64,000 nt of DNA from JANYGA01 sp031420415 (GCA_031420415.1 JANOMT010000006.1:124001-188000); one strand, 5' to 3'; shown: positions 17,431-26,596, counted from the first letter of the stretch. Notes: a model not told the origin generated them from the sequence alone. Program-made: numbers and translations.

Positions 17431-19091
17431 TGTACCGCAAACCGATCCGTGTATTCGCGCTGCTGGTCGCCTTCGCGAGTTTTGCCGGGTGCGCGAAAGT
17501 TGCGACGAGCTCCGATGGCGGAACCGCTGCCGCAACGGCTTCGGCGCGCCACGCCTACACGCACCCGCACGAATTTCGCTTCGCGGTCGGAGCCGATATC
17601 AAAGGCCTCAATCCGCTCACGGGCGCGAGCGTGTACGAAACGTATCTCGCGCAGTTGTGTATGGCGTGGCTCATCAAGACCGACGCCCACGGCGATGCGA
17701 CGGTGCCCGAACTCATCACCGAGATTCCGAGCCTCACCAACGGCGGCATCAGCAAAGACGGCAAGATACTCACCTTTCACATCCGTCACGGCGTGAAATG
17801 GTCCGACGGCGCGCCCTTCGATGCCGACGACGTCGTTTTCTCGACGAATCAAGTCAACAATCCGAAGAACAACGTCATCAGTCGCGACGGGTGGGATCAG
17901 ATCGTCAAAATCGACGAACCCGATAAATATACGGTCGTGTACCATCTCAAGGCACCGTACTCGTCCTTCGCGGTTACCTTCTTCAGCACGGCCGGCGCGA
18001 ACCCGGCCGTGCTCCCGAAGCATCTCCTCGCGCAATATGCCGATCTCAACGACGTCCCGTATAACGCGCTACCCGTCGGGATCGGGCCGTTCAAATACGA
18101 ATCGTGGAAGCGCGCCGACTCCGTGACGATGGTTCGCAATCCGCTCTATTTCCGCGGCGCGCCGAAACTCGACCGCGTCGTCTTTAAAATTATTCCCGAT
18201 CGAAATACGACGTTGCAGCAGATGCGCACGCACGAGATCGATGCGTGGTTGCCGATCTCAGCGCATTTCTACCCGCAAGTCGCGGCGATTCCCGGCACGA
18301 CGATGCTTTCGGATCCGAATTATACGTTCGATCATCTCGACTTCAATCTCGCACATCCCGTGGTGCGAGATATTGCCGTGCGGCGCGCGCTCCGGTATGC
18401 GGTCCCTCGCAAAGAGATCAACGACAAAGTGCAAAACGGACTCTACGTGCTCGGGGAATCGCCCGTCACGCCAGCGAGCCACTTTCATCTCGATCTGCCG
18501 CTCGTTCCCTACGATCTCGCGAAGGCAAATGCGTTGCTCGATGCGGCGGGCTGGAAGCGTGACAGTGATGGCGTGCGCGCGAAGGATGGGATACGGTTGC
18601 GTCTCGCGTTTGCGACCTCGGCGGGCAATCCCGATAACGATACGTCGATCGAATTGATCCGCGCTTCGTGGAAGCAGATCGGCGTCGAGATCGACGTGAA
18701 GCGGTACCTCGCATCGCAATATTTCGCGCCGTTCGCGGATGGCGGAATCATCTATGCGGGCAAATTCGACGTCGCGTACTTCGGATGGGGCTCCGATCCC
18801 AACGAAGATCAGTCTAATCTCTACGCATGTTATCGCTTTCCGCCCGACGGTCAAAACGATGTCCGCTGGTGCGATCGCGCGGCGACCGCCGCGATGGATC
18901 GTGCTAAGACCTCATACGATCAAGCCAAGCGAAAGATCGATCTCGATCTCGTGCAGCGCGCCGTTTACGATGCGGTTCCGACTATTGTCATAACGACGCG
19001 CAAAGAACTCATCGGGTTCAATGCCGATCTCAAAGGCTGGGAACCCAATCCCGTCGCGCCCTTCGATAACATGCTCAACGTCGATATTTAG
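17430..19091 (+). CDS. peptide-type ABC solute-binding lipoprotein (SBP_bac_5), copy 3
   Basis: A 553-residue binding protein with a clear lipoprotein signal (lipobox FAGC, Cys at residue 21). It is closest to copy 2: both share VKWSDGAPFD, KIIPDRNT or KIVPDRNT, and KANALLDxAGWKR, and both end with MxNVDI. Start and upstream stop overlap by one base. The conserved order of three binding proteins suggests a ligand-capture array feeding importers encoded elsewhere, or sensing roles. The cytochrome c gene follows after 14 bases and may share the transcript. Confidence 0.9.
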   Translation: MYRKPIRVFALLVAFASFAGCAKVATSSDGGTAAATASARHAYTHPHEFRFAVGADIKGLNPLTGASVYETYLAQLCMAWLIKTDAHGDATVPELITEIPSLTNGGISKDGKILTFHIRHGVKWSDGAPFDADDVVFSTNQVNNPKNNVISRDGWDQIVKIDEPDKYTVVYHLKAPYSSFAVTFFSTAGANPAVLPKHLLAQYADLNDVPYNALPVGIGPFKYESWKRADSVTMVRNPLYFRGAPKLDRVVFKIIPDRNTTLQQMRTHEIDAWLPISAHFYPQVAAIPGTTMLSDPNYTFDHLDFNLAHPVVRDIAVRRALRYAVPRKEINDKVQNGLYVLGESPVTPASHFHLDLPLVPYDLAKANALLDAAGWKRDSDGVRAKDGIRLRLAFATSAGNPDNDTSIELIRASWKQIGVEIDVKRYLASQYFAPFADGGIIYAGKFDVAYFGWGSDPNEDQSNLYACYRFPPDGQNDVRWCDRAATAAMDRAKTSYDQAKRKIDLDLVQRAVYDAVPTIVITTRKELIGFNADLKGWEPNPVAPFDNMLNVDI

Positions 19092-19105
19092 GTTAAGGAC
19101 ACACC

Positions 19106-19645
19106 ATGCGCGGATTTTTTACCGGAATCGTTTTTACGCTGGCAGTATTTGCAGGTGGGGCTGTCGTCGCTGTCTTCACGGGTGCCCTACCGCCGGGTGC
19201 CGATAACAAACCGCCCGCAATCGAAGAGGCTGCGGCGAATAAGTCGTTGCATGTGGCGATCGCGCGCGCGAGCCACGGGATGACGAATCCCATCGCGGAC
19301 ACCAACGAGAATCTCATCGCGGGCATCAAAACCTACGGCGCCAACTGCGCCGTTTGCCACGGCGCTGCCGATGCAAAATCGTCGACGCTCGCAAAAGGCT
19401 TTTACATCAAATCGCCGATGCTCGCGAAAGAGGGCGTGGAAGACGATCCCGACGGCGTGACGTTTTGGAAACTCAAGCACGGCATCCGCTTTTCTGCAAT
19501 GCCGGCGTTCGGAGCGAATCTCTCTGACGACGAACTCTGGAAAGTCGCGCTCTTCCTCAAACATATGGATAAATTGCCGCCTGTCGCGGACGCGGAATGG
19601 AAGAAGCTTCCGAGCGTTGCGAACGACGCGCTTGCCGTGCACTGA
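19106..19645 (+). CDS. membrane-anchored mono-heme cytochrome c
   Basis: A 179-residue protein with an N-terminal hydrophobic segment (about 5-28) that is either an uncleaved anchor or a signal peptide. One heme-binding CxxCH follows as CAVCH at 81-85. The likely axial methionine is in SAMPAFG (about 130), followed by the typical LSDDELWKVALFLKHM helix. This is a class I cytochrome c domain facing the periplasm. It lies 14 bases after three peptide-binding proteins. Its last 89 bases are antisense to the end of the GT87-like gene. Redox partners are not evident here. Confidence 0.9.
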   Translation: MRGFFTGIVFTLAVFAGGAVVAVFTGALPPGADNKPPAIEEAAANKSLHVAIARASHGMTNPIADTNENLIAGIKTYGANCAVCHGAADAKSSTLAKGFYIKSPMLAKEGVEDDPDGVTFWKLKHGIRFSAMPAFGANLSDDELWKVALFLKHMDKLPPVADAEWKKLPSVANDALAVH

Positions 19646-21050
19646 CGTCTCGGTGCGCAATGGTCCGTAGCTCGACGCTCGCGACGACCCACAGAATTAC
19701 GCACGCGATCAAGCCGACCGCGCGGAGCGCACCCCAGACGGGATCCCGCTCGGCAATGCCGCTCGCGACTTGTTCGGCGTGCCAGACCACGGCCGCCGGC
19801 AATTTTGCCGCGACGGAAAAACCTGCGGGAAGAGCATCGGGCCAGATTGGTAAACGGTGTGTCACGGTGATGCGAGCGGCGACGACAACGAGCGCCACGA
19901 TCGCGAGTGGAATGGCGTGGATTCGATCGAGTCTTCCGGGGGCGAGCGCGGCGAGCGCGCATGTCGCCGCCAGTGCGAGTGCGATCGCGGATGCCACGCC
20001 CTCCGGACGTTGCGCGAGGCCGAGCCAATCGACGGCGAGGGCGAGAGCGGCGCATGCCGACCATGCCCAGGCAGCGCCGCGCGCGCGCACGACGAGCACG
20101 ATTGCGGGGACGAACGCGATCGCGTAATCGTGCGCGTGTGCGAAGGGGAGCGCGAGCGGAACGGCTGCAGACGCGAGCAAGAGCCGGTCGTTCGGCGCGT
20201 ACCGATGTCGCGTGCATTGCACGGCGAGCACGACGATCACGATCGCCGCGAACGAGATCGCGAGCGCCGATGCGATTACCGGTGGCGCGCCAAGTGCGTA
20301 GGCCACGGCGCCGGGCGTCGTTTGTATGGCGATGAAGCGTTCGGCCGCACCGTGATCGCGGAGCACGCTCGCGTAGTGCGCGATGCCGCCGAGCCCACCG
20401 AGTGCGAGCGCGGAACCGCAAAATGCGACGAGGGCGGCGATCACGATCGCGATCCGTGCTCGTGTATCGCTCGCACGTGCGGCGAGGACGAAAGCGAGGT
20501 TCGGTTGCAGGCCCGCGACGAGGGCGAGGGCGGTTGCCGCGAGCGTGCCTCGCGGCCGTAGCGTCGCCGGAAAAGCGACGATCGCGGCGCAGGCGACGAT
20601 GGCGACCTGGCCGAGGGCGATGCCACCCGTGAGCGGTGAAAAGGCCGCCGCAAAACATAACACCGCGAGCGTGGGAACGACGCGCAAACGCCCGACTCCC
20701 GCGATGAGGCCACCGAGTGCGAGCGTGGTAAAGCTCGCGCCGAGCACGACCGCCCAAACGAGCGATGCGCCGCGAAATGAAAGATTCCCGATCACCGACC
20801 AGAGCGGCAAGCCGTAGGGCGGGCCGACGAACGGCAAGAGTTCGTCGCGTGTCGCATCGACGCCGGGAATGAGGCGTTCGCCGCGCCATACGTCGCGCGA
20901 ATACGGGTCGCCCTGATAACGCCACGTCTGTCCGCCCGCATAATACGCCTCGAAATCGCGTAGCGGTGGGCCCTGACTCGGGGTATGTTGCGCGACGAAG
21001 AGCGCGACGACGAACGCGCACGCCGCAGCGACGAGAAGGAGCGGTCGCAT
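19557..21050 (-). CDS. polytopic membrane protein, glycosyltransferase family 87-like
   Basis: A 497-residue hydrophobic protein with about ten or more predicted membrane helices. The N-terminal region after the first helix (DFEAYYAGGQTWRYQGDPY) matches the D-x-x-Y-Y-A-G block of GT87 polyprenyl-phosphate mannosyltransferases, where the Asp is catalytic in an extracytoplasmic loop. A function in lipid or glycan mannosylation is therefore likely but not certain. Start: ATG at 21050, four bases after the M50 protease stop, suggests an operon. The 3' end runs 89 bases into the convergent cytochrome c gene, and the charged C-terminal tail falls in that overlap. Confidence 0.72.
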   Translation of the reverse strand: MRPLLLVAAACAFVVALFVAQHTPSQGPPLRDFEAYYAGGQTWRYQGDPYSRDVWRGERLIPGVDATRDELLPFVGPPYGLPLWSVIGNLSFRGASLVWAVVLGASFTTLALGGLIAGVGRLRVVPTLAVLCFAAAFSPLTGGIALGQVAIVACAAIVAFPATLRPRGTLAATALALVAGLQPNLAFVLAARASDTRARIAIVIAALVAFCGSALALGGLGGIAHYASVLRDHGAAERFIAIQTTPGAVAYALGAPPVIASALAISFAAIVIVVLAVQCTRHRYAPNDRLLLASAAVPLALPFAHAHDYAIAFVPAIVLVVRARGAAWAWSACAALALAVDWLGLAQRPEGVASAIALALAATCALAALAPGRLDRIHAIPLAIVALVVVAARITVTHRLPIWPDALPAGFSVAAKLPAAVVWHAEQVASGIAERDPVWGALRAVGLIACVILWVVASVELRTIAHRDVSARQARRSQRSEASSIPRPRQAAIYPYV

Positions 21051-21054
21051 CGCG

Positions 21055-21933
21055 CTATCCGATCGCGTGTCCTGGAATGGCGACGCGCGTGAAGACCAGG
21101 CACGCGAGCAAGACTGCAAGGAGGCCGAAATACGCGACCGACATCGTGACGCGTTCGCGTGCGGTCACGGCAGCGAAACGCGGATCGAGCGTGCCGCGCC
21201 AAACCGCGATGATGCGCGGTAGACTGAAGAGCACGACCAAGAGTAGGATCGGGCTCCACCAGTGAAACGCGATCGCCGCGATGATGACGAACGCGAATCC
21301 GACGATCCAGAGTACGGGTGAGATCGCTCCCGTCATCCGTCCGCCGTCGAAGACACCGAGTGGGATCATATTAAAGAGGTTGAGGAAAAACGCGGTGTTG
21401 GCAGCCGCGTACCAAAACGGTTCGTTCGCGATCGCACCATAGGCGAAGCAGGCGAGCCCGCCGATCGTGCCGAGCAGCGGTCCGCCGAAGGCGATCACCG
21501 ATTCTTGGTAGACGGTTTGAGCGCCACCGGCATTCCACGTCGTAAAGGCGCCGAGTCCCGGTACGAAGACCATCGCGGGCATTTTAAACCCGTAGCCGCG
21601 CACGAAGATGACGTGGCCGAGTTCGTGAATCGCGATGAGCAGGACGAAGACGATACCGAACTTCCAGCCGAAGAATGCGGCATAGAAGAAGATCGATGCG
21701 AGAAACGAGAAGCCCGTAAGCAGAAATTTACTGCCGAAGAGCAACCATTTGAGATTGAGAAGCGCGAAGAGCAAGCCTTTGAATTTCGCAAAGAAGAGCC
21801 CGATCCCGACGGCCGTTCCGCCTGCGGCTTGCCAGCGGCGTCCCGATGCGGGATGTTCGTCGGGGCGCTGCGCGAGGCGCGCAGCGGGGTCGCTCGGCTC
21901 GGTTGAGGGACGCTCCGGGTCGTTCGGATTCAC
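21055..21933 (-). CDS. M50-family intramembrane zinc metalloprotease (site-2 protease-like)
   Basis: A 292-residue protein with at least five membrane segments. The zinc ligands of the M50 family are visible: HELGH at about 104-108 within a helix, and a later NMIPLGVFDGGR motif supplying the third (Asp) ligand. A hydrophilic N-terminal 35 residues precede the first helix. Enzymes of this type cleave transmembrane substrates such as anti-sigma factors. No sigma factor or anti-sigma gene adjoins. It precedes the GT87-like gene by four bases and is divergent from the amidase gene. Confidence 0.88.
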   Translation of the reverse strand: MNPNDPERPSTEPSDPAARLAQRPDEHPASGRRWQAAGGTAVGIGLFFAKFKGLLFALLNLKWLLFGSKFLLTGFSFLASIFFYAAFFGWKFGIVFVLLIAIHELGHVIFVRGYGFKMPAMVFVPGLGAFTTWNAGGAQTVYQESVIAFGGPLLGTIGGLACFAYGAIANEPFWYAAANTAFFLNLFNMIPLGVFDGGRMTGAISPVLWIVGFAFVIIAAIAFHWWSPILLLVVLFSLPRIIAVWRGTLDPRFAAVTARERVTMSVAYFGLLAVLLACLVFTRVAIPGHAIG

Positions 21934-21954
21934 AACCTCCGGCTTCGCGCTCCG

Positions 21955-22488
21955 ATGATCGCGCTCCCTAACTTGCCGTCGGGTGAACTACGGCGGATCT
22001 ATCTCCATTGGACGGGTGACGATTTTAAAACCACCTATCCCGCTTATCACTTCTGCGTCGCCCTTGGTGAAGACGCGCGTCCTCGCGTCGTCGCGACGCA
22101 CGACCTGCGTGCGAACATGCGCGACGTTCGCGTTGGCGACGCGCCCTACGCGGCGCACACACGCGGCCGAAATTCGTACGCGATCGGGATCTCGGTTTGC
22201 GGGATGCGCCATGCGACGCCGCACGATTTCGGCTCGTTCGCCCTACGCGAAGATCTTCTCGGTGCGACCTGCGCGCTCGCAGCCGGGCTCGCACGCGCAT
22301 ACGCGATTTCGCCGCGTCGCGACGGCATCGCGACGCACGCTGAGGCCGCGCTCGAAGACGGCTACTTCGGTGCGGGGGAAGACGAGCGCTGGGATATCGC
22401 TCGATTGCATCCGCACGATCGCCCGCTCGTTCCCGACGACGCACGTCTGGTTGGCGATGAGCTCCGCGCGAGGATCGCGCGTGCGTGA
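21955..22488 (+). CDS. N-acetylmuramoyl-L-alanine amidase-like protein (Amidase_2/PGRP fold)
   Basis: A 177-residue single-domain protein. The HWT segment near residue 19 and the AHTRGRNSYAIGISVCG block (about 62-79) match the zinc-binding core of type 2 amidases; THAEAAL and DERWDI further on fit the remaining active-site region. The enzyme class cleaves the amide bond between muramic acid and L-alanine in peptidoglycan. I see no signal peptide, so it may act in the cytoplasm in wall recycling, or its export signal may be missed. A small membrane ORF overlaps its stop by 8 bases. Confidence 0.75.
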   Translation: MIALPNLPSGELRRIYLHWTGDDFKTTYPAYHFCVALGEDARPRVVATHDLRANMRDVRVGDAPYAAHTRGRNSYAIGISVCGMRHATPHDFGSFALREDLLGATCALAAGLARAYAISPRRDGIATHAEAALEDGYFGAGEDERWDIARLHPHDRPLVPDDARLVGDELRARIARA

Positions 22489-22603
22489 ACCACGCGAGCG
22501 CCTGCGTGGCGTCGCCATGTGGGCGCTCCTTTTGAGCGTGCTCGTCGTGTGGGCGCTCTTGGTGTGGCACCCGTGGATCGATTGGTTCGGACGTCCGAAG
22601 TAG
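22481..22603 (+). CDS. 40-residue single-helix membrane microprotein (candidate)
   Basis: A short frame opened by GTG and overlapping the amidase stop by 8 bases. It encodes a positively charged N-terminus (REPRERLRG), one hydrophobic helix of about 22 residues, and a tryptophan-rich end (HPWIDWFGRPK). The charge distribution predicts N-in, C-out topology. Overlap with the upstream gene would allow coupled translation. I know of no named family. The frame also continues upstream inside the amidase gene, so only the last 40 codons are meaningful. Confidence 0.45.
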   Translation: MREPRERLRGVAMWALLLSVLVVWALLVWHPWIDWFGRPK

Positions 22604-22636
22604 ACGCGGTGCCATACGACGTGCCTTAATAGCGGT

Positions 22637-23962
22637 ATGCCCGCACGTATTCTTATTCTCGGCGGCGGATTCGCCGGACTCGCGACAGCGCGGAAACTCG
22701 AACGCATGCTTCGTCCGGGTGAAGCCGAGATGACGCTCATTAGCCGAGAAAATTTCACTCTTTTTACGCCGATGTTGCCGGAGATCGGTTCCGGGAATCT
22801 CGAAACGCGTCACGTCGTAACGCCCGTGCGCGCACAATTGCGTCGAACGTCGTTCGTGCTCGGCGACGTTCGGGCGATCGATCTCGAAGCGAAGCACGTA
22901 ACCGTGGAACACACGATTATGGGCACGATGCGAACGCTTCCCTACGATCAGCTCGTCATCGGCCTCGGCTCGGTCACCTCAACCTTTGGTTTACCCGGCA
23001 TCGCCGAACGTTCGATACCGTATAAAACGCTCGAGGATGCCGACCGCGTCCGCAATCACGTCATCGCCATGCTCGAGACCGCAGACGTCACGACGGATCC
23101 CGTTCTGCGTAAGCGCTACCTTACGTTCGTTTTCGTCGGAGGCGGATTCACGGGTGTCGAAGCGGCAGGCGAGATGGCGGATTTCTTTCATAGTACGAAG
23201 CGTTACTATCCCAATATCGACATTGCCGACATCGAAGTCGTGCTCGTGGAGGGGGGCAAGAAACTCTTGCCCGATCTGCAAGCCGGAATGGGTGAGTACA
23301 GCGAGGGGGCGCTGCGCAAACGCGGCATACGTGTGATGACGGAAACGATGGTTGCGGGAGCCGACGACGTCGGGTTGCAGATCAAGGATGGCCCGACCAT
23401 TCCCACAGCGACGATCGTTTGGAGCGCGGGCGTTAAGCCGTCACCTGTGGTCTCCGACCTCTCGATCGCAACCGGTCGCGGTGGATCGATCATCGTCGCG
23501 AACGATCTGTCGGTACCGAACTTTCCCGGCGTGTGGGCGATCGGCGATTGCGCGGCCGTGCCGGACCCTGACGAACCGGGGAAATCGTATCCCGCGACCG
23601 CGCAACATGCAATTCGCGAAGGTCCGGTTCTCGCGGGAAACATCGTCGCGACGCTACGCGGCACCGAAACGAAACGCTTCCGATATCGTGCGATGGGCAT
23701 GATGGCGTCGCTCGGCGCGCGCCGCGGGGTTGCCGGGCTTCAGGGCAAATTCCTCATCACAGGCTTCTTTGCGTGGCTCTTGTGGCGGACGTATTATCTC
23801 GCTCGCCTTCCGGGTCTCGATCGCCAACTGCGCGTCGCTTTCGACTGGACACTCGGTCTCTTTTTTCCGCGCGACATCGCCGAGTTACGCGTGTACTCGC
23901 ACCTGGCGCAGAATCTTTCCGAGCGGGAGGCCGGCCTATCCCCGACGGAAGCTGCGCGCTAA
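22637..23962 (+). CDS. ndh: type II NADH dehydrogenase (NDH-2)
   Basis: A 441-residue flavoprotein of the NDH-2 family. It has an FAD-binding GGGFAG motif at residues 9-14, the second dinucleotide fold with VGGGFTGVEAAGE (about 169-181) for NADH, and the FAD-contacting VWAIGDCAAVPD. A C-terminal amphipathic segment follows, as used for membrane attachment (FFAWLLWRTYYLARLPG). It passes electrons from NADH to quinone without proton pumping. Start ATG at 22637 lies 33 bases after the microprotein. Length matches the family. Confidence 0.92.
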   Translation: MPARILILGGGFAGLATARKLERMLRPGEAEMTLISRENFTLFTPMLPEIGSGNLETRHVVTPVRAQLRRTSFVLGDVRAIDLEAKHVTVEHTIMGTMRTLPYDQLVIGLGSVTSTFGLPGIAERSIPYKTLEDADRVRNHVIAMLETADVTTDPVLRKRYLTFVFVGGGFTGVEAAGEMADFFHSTKRYYPNIDIADIEVVLVEGGKKLLPDLQAGMGEYSEGALRKRGIRVMTETMVAGADDVGLQIKDGPTIPTATIVWSAGVKPSPVVSDLSIATGRGGSIIVANDLSVPNFPGVWAIGDCAAVPDPDEPGKSYPATAQHAIREGPVLAGNIVATLRGTETKRFRYRAMGMMASLGARRGVAGLQGKFLITGFFAWLLWRTYYLARLPGLDRQLRVAFDWTLGLFFPRDIAELRVYSHLAQNLSEREAGLSPTEAAR

Positions 23963-24018
23963 AACGCGGACGGCGGTAGCTTATCGGGTGTTTTGGGACG
24001 TCTACGGGCACTCATAAC

Positions 24019-25599
24019 GTGAATGGACCCTCGACGGCAACCGCGCCCATGACTCCGCTCCGATCGGCCCCAGGCCGGGCTGGCGCGCCTACGGCAAAAC
24101 CTCCGCGCGACGTCTCCGAATATGGTACGCGCCGTCTCCTCATCGTGACGGGCGTGATGCTCGCCACACTCTTGCAGACCCTCGACGGCACGATCGTTAA
24201 TGTCGCGCTGCCGACGATCCAAGGCAACCTCGGTGCCTCGATCGACGAAGCGACATGGGTCGTGACGGCCTACATCATCTCTGCAGTCGTCATCATTCCG
24301 ATCACGCCGTATCTGATGAATCGCTTCGGTCGTAAACAATACTTCCTGACATCGATCGCGGGCTTCACGGTGGCATCGCTCGCCTGTGGACTCGCAACCT
24401 CGATCGATCAGCTCATCCTCTTCCGCGTGATTCAGGGACTTTTCGGCGGCGGATTACTCGCGACGTCGCAGGCGATCTTGCGCGATACGTTTCCGCCGAA
24501 ACAGTTGAGTCTGAGCCAGGCGATTTACACGATCGCGGCCGTCGTCGGTCCGTCGCTTGGGCCGACGATCGGCGGGCTCCTCACCGATAACGTCTCGTGG
24601 CGCTGGGTCTTCGACGTCAACGTCGTGCCCGGCATCATCGCGATCGCACTCTTAGTCCCGCTCTTACGCAATCCGACACGCCAGAAAGTCGCGGGATTCG
24701 ATAGCATCGGCCTCGCGTTGCTCACGATCGGTCTGGGCTCGTTTCAATACGTGTTGGACGAAGGCGAACGCAACAGTTGGTTCGAGGACGGCACGATCGT
24801 CGGCCTCTCCGTTGCCGCGGTCGTCGGGCTCGTCGCTTTCGTGATTTGGGAACTCAAAGGCACGGCCAATCCCATCGTCGATCTGCGCGTGCTCTCGAAG
24901 CGCGGTGTGGCGATCGGGTGTCTGGTCGCGATGGTCAATGCAGGCGTCGTTTTCGGTCAACTTTTTATGATGCCGCAATACCTCACGGGCGTGCTCGGAT
25001 TCACCGCAACGCAAGACGGCTTGCTGCTCGCCGTGCGCGCGATTCCCGTCATGTTGCTCACGATTCCCGTCGGCGCGCTCGTAGGTTCGGGCAAGATCGA
25101 TCCGCGGATCCTGATCGCGGCCGGGCTCCTTCTTGCGGGCATCGGCGTGATCGGCATGGGATTCGTGACGACGAGCAGCACGACGTTTACGACGCTCGTC
25201 CCGTATCTAATCGCAACGGGCTGCGGCATATCGCTCGTCTTCACACCGCTCATCGTCGCCGTGCTCGGCAGCGTCGCGCCGCAAGAGTCACCGAAGGCCG
25301 GAGCCTTCCTCGTGCTCTCGCTCAATTTAGGCGGCTCGATCTCGAGCGCGTCGCTCGTGACGTTGCTCGATCAACGCGAATCGTTTCATTCAACCATGCT
25401 GGGCGCTCAGACGACGATCTCGCATCCCGTCGTCGCGAACACGATCGCGCTAGGCGGCATCGATCGCGTCGCGGCACTCGTCGCCAAAGAGTCGGCGACC
25501 CTTTCGTATGCGGATACGTTCTTCGCAATAGGTGTCTTCGCGATCGTCTTCGCGGGGCTCGCATTTGCGTTACCGAAGCGCAAAAAGGCGAAGGCGTAG
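24019..25599 (+). CDS. MFS exporter of the DHA2 (EmrB/QacA) type
   Basis: A 526-residue, 14-helix drug:proton antiporter. The DHA2 signature LDGTIVNVALPTIQ lies in helix 1, the GRK motif A after helix 2 (NRFGRKQYFL), and the antiporter motif C-type stretch VVGPSLGPTIGGLL in helix 5. A hydrophilic N-terminal extension of about 38 residues precedes helix 1. The start is GTG at 24019. Homologues export drugs or toxic metabolites, often with an EmrA-type adaptor. The orphan adaptor and TolC at 9.9-12.9 kb would be a plausible, unproven partner. Confidence 0.9.
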   Translation: MNGPSTATAPMTPLRSAPGRAGAPTAKPPRDVSEYGTRRLLIVTGVMLATLLQTLDGTIVNVALPTIQGNLGASIDEATWVVTAYIISAVVIIPITPYLMNRFGRKQYFLTSIAGFTVASLACGLATSIDQLILFRVIQGLFGGGLLATSQAILRDTFPPKQLSLSQAIYTIAAVVGPSLGPTIGGLLTDNVSWRWVFDVNVVPGIIAIALLVPLLRNPTRQKVAGFDSIGLALLTIGLGSFQYVLDEGERNSWFEDGTIVGLSVAAVVGLVAFVIWELKGTANPIVDLRVLSKRGVAIGCLVAMVNAGVVFGQLFMMPQYLTGVLGFTATQDGLLLAVRAIPVMLLTIPVGALVGSGKIDPRILIAAGLLLAGIGVIGMGFVTTSSTTFTTLVPYLIATGCGISLVFTPLIVAVLGSVAPQESPKAGAFLVLSLNLGGSISSASLVTLLDQRESFHSTMLGAQTTISHPVVANTIALGGIDRVAALVAKESATLSYADTFFAIGVFAIVFAGLAFALPKRKKAKA

Positions 25600-25734
25600 T
25601 CTACGATCGTCGGGCGACGACCGCGCTGCAGCTGCCAGCGCGGACGGACCAGCCGCATAACGCATCGCTGCCGAACCTGTAAGGATCTGCTTCGTTCGAA
25701 CATCGAGCCGAACGGCAAGAGTCTCCGTCGCCAT
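25570..25734 (-). CDS. small ribbon-helix-helix-like protein (candidate orphan antitoxin or remnant)
   Basis: A 54-codon frame whose start has an excellent ribosome site (GAGGAG, 7 bases before ATG at 25734). The first residues, MATETLAVRLDVRTKQIL, match the strand and first helix of CopG/DUF1778-type ribbon-helix-helix proteins. The second half is alanine/arginine-rich and overlaps the convergent MFS stop, so the end may be decayed. No toxin gene follows. It could be an orphan antitoxin, a short regulator or a relic. Confidence 0.4.
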   Translation of the reverse strand: MATETLAVRLDVRTKQILTGSAAMRYAAGPSALAAAARSSPDDRRLRLRLFALR

Positions 25735-25798
25735 GATGGCGCTCCTCGTCGTACTCCAGTGGTGTTCCTTGCAAGTCGTAATCGAGGAAATTACGAGA

Positions 25799-26593
25799 TT
25801 AGTAAAAACCGAGAATTCTCGTTTTGCCAACGATCAGACCGAGCGCGGCGTCGAGTTGCGGTTGCGTCGCGCTTGCGATTTCGCAGTAAAAGCGATAGGT
25901 GAAGGGTTCTTCAAGCGATGGTCGCGAGACGAGCGTGCGCAGATCGAGTCCGGCATCCGCGATCGCATCGAGCGCGTCGCGTAGCGAGCCGGCTTTATTC
26001 GCAAGCATCAGCGCGAGACAGGCCCGCGTCGGCGCGTTACGCGCGGCACCGTCGCGTTGCACGAGAAACATACGCGTGAAGTTGCCATCGACATCTTGAA
26101 TCGCGGGCGCGAGTATGGCGGCATCGTACTTCACGGCGGCGAGTGCGGATGCGATCGCGCCGACGGTCGGATCGCCGAGCGTCACGATCTCGCGTACGGC
26201 ACCCGCGGTATCGGCGACGATAATCGGATGCACGTGTGGATGCGCGCCGAGAAACGAACGGCACTGTTCGAGTGCGACGGGATGCGACCGGACCTCGCGT
26301 AATTTTGCGATCTCGGCACCCGGAAGCCCGATGAGATTTTGCACGACGCGATAGACGATCTCGTCGACGATCGAGAGTCGCGCGTCGGCCCATAAGAGAT
26401 CGTAGATCCGTGGTACGGAACCGGAAATCGAGTTCTCGACCGGCATGAGTGCGTAGGTGACGTCGCCGCGTTGCACGGCGGCGATCGCATCGTCGAAGGT
26501 TCCGTAGCCGATCGTTTCGGCATCATCGACGAGCGTCTGCGCGGCATCGTCGCTAAAGGCGCCCGCCTCGCCTTGAAACGCGACACGCGTCAT
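25799..26593 (-). CDS. pheA: prephenate dehydratase
   Basis: A 264-residue monofunctional prephenate dehydratase. The catalytic domain spans about 1-180, with the conserved NFTRMFLV segment (the Thr-Arg pair of the active site) near its end. An ACT domain follows (about 188-262) with LVSRPS and the FYCE strand, corresponding to the phenylalanine-binding ESRP-type region. It converts prephenate to phenylpyruvate with feedback control by phenylalanine. There is no chorismate mutase domain. It sits three bases downstream of the M55 aminopeptidase in a leftward operon. Confidence 0.93.
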   Translation of the reverse strand: MTRVAFQGEAGAFSDDAAQTLVDDAETIGYGTFDDAIAAVQRGDVTYALMPVENSISGSVPRIYDLLWADARLSIVDEIVYRVVQNLIGLPGAEIAKLREVRSHPVALEQCRSFLGAHPHVHPIIVADTAGAVREIVTLGDPTVGAIASALAAVKYDAAILAPAIQDVDGNFTRMFLVQRDGAARNAPTRACLALMLANKAGSLRDALDAIADAGLDLRTLVSRPSLEEPFTYRFYCEIASATQPQLDAALGLIVGKTRILGFY

Positions 26594-26596
26594 CGT

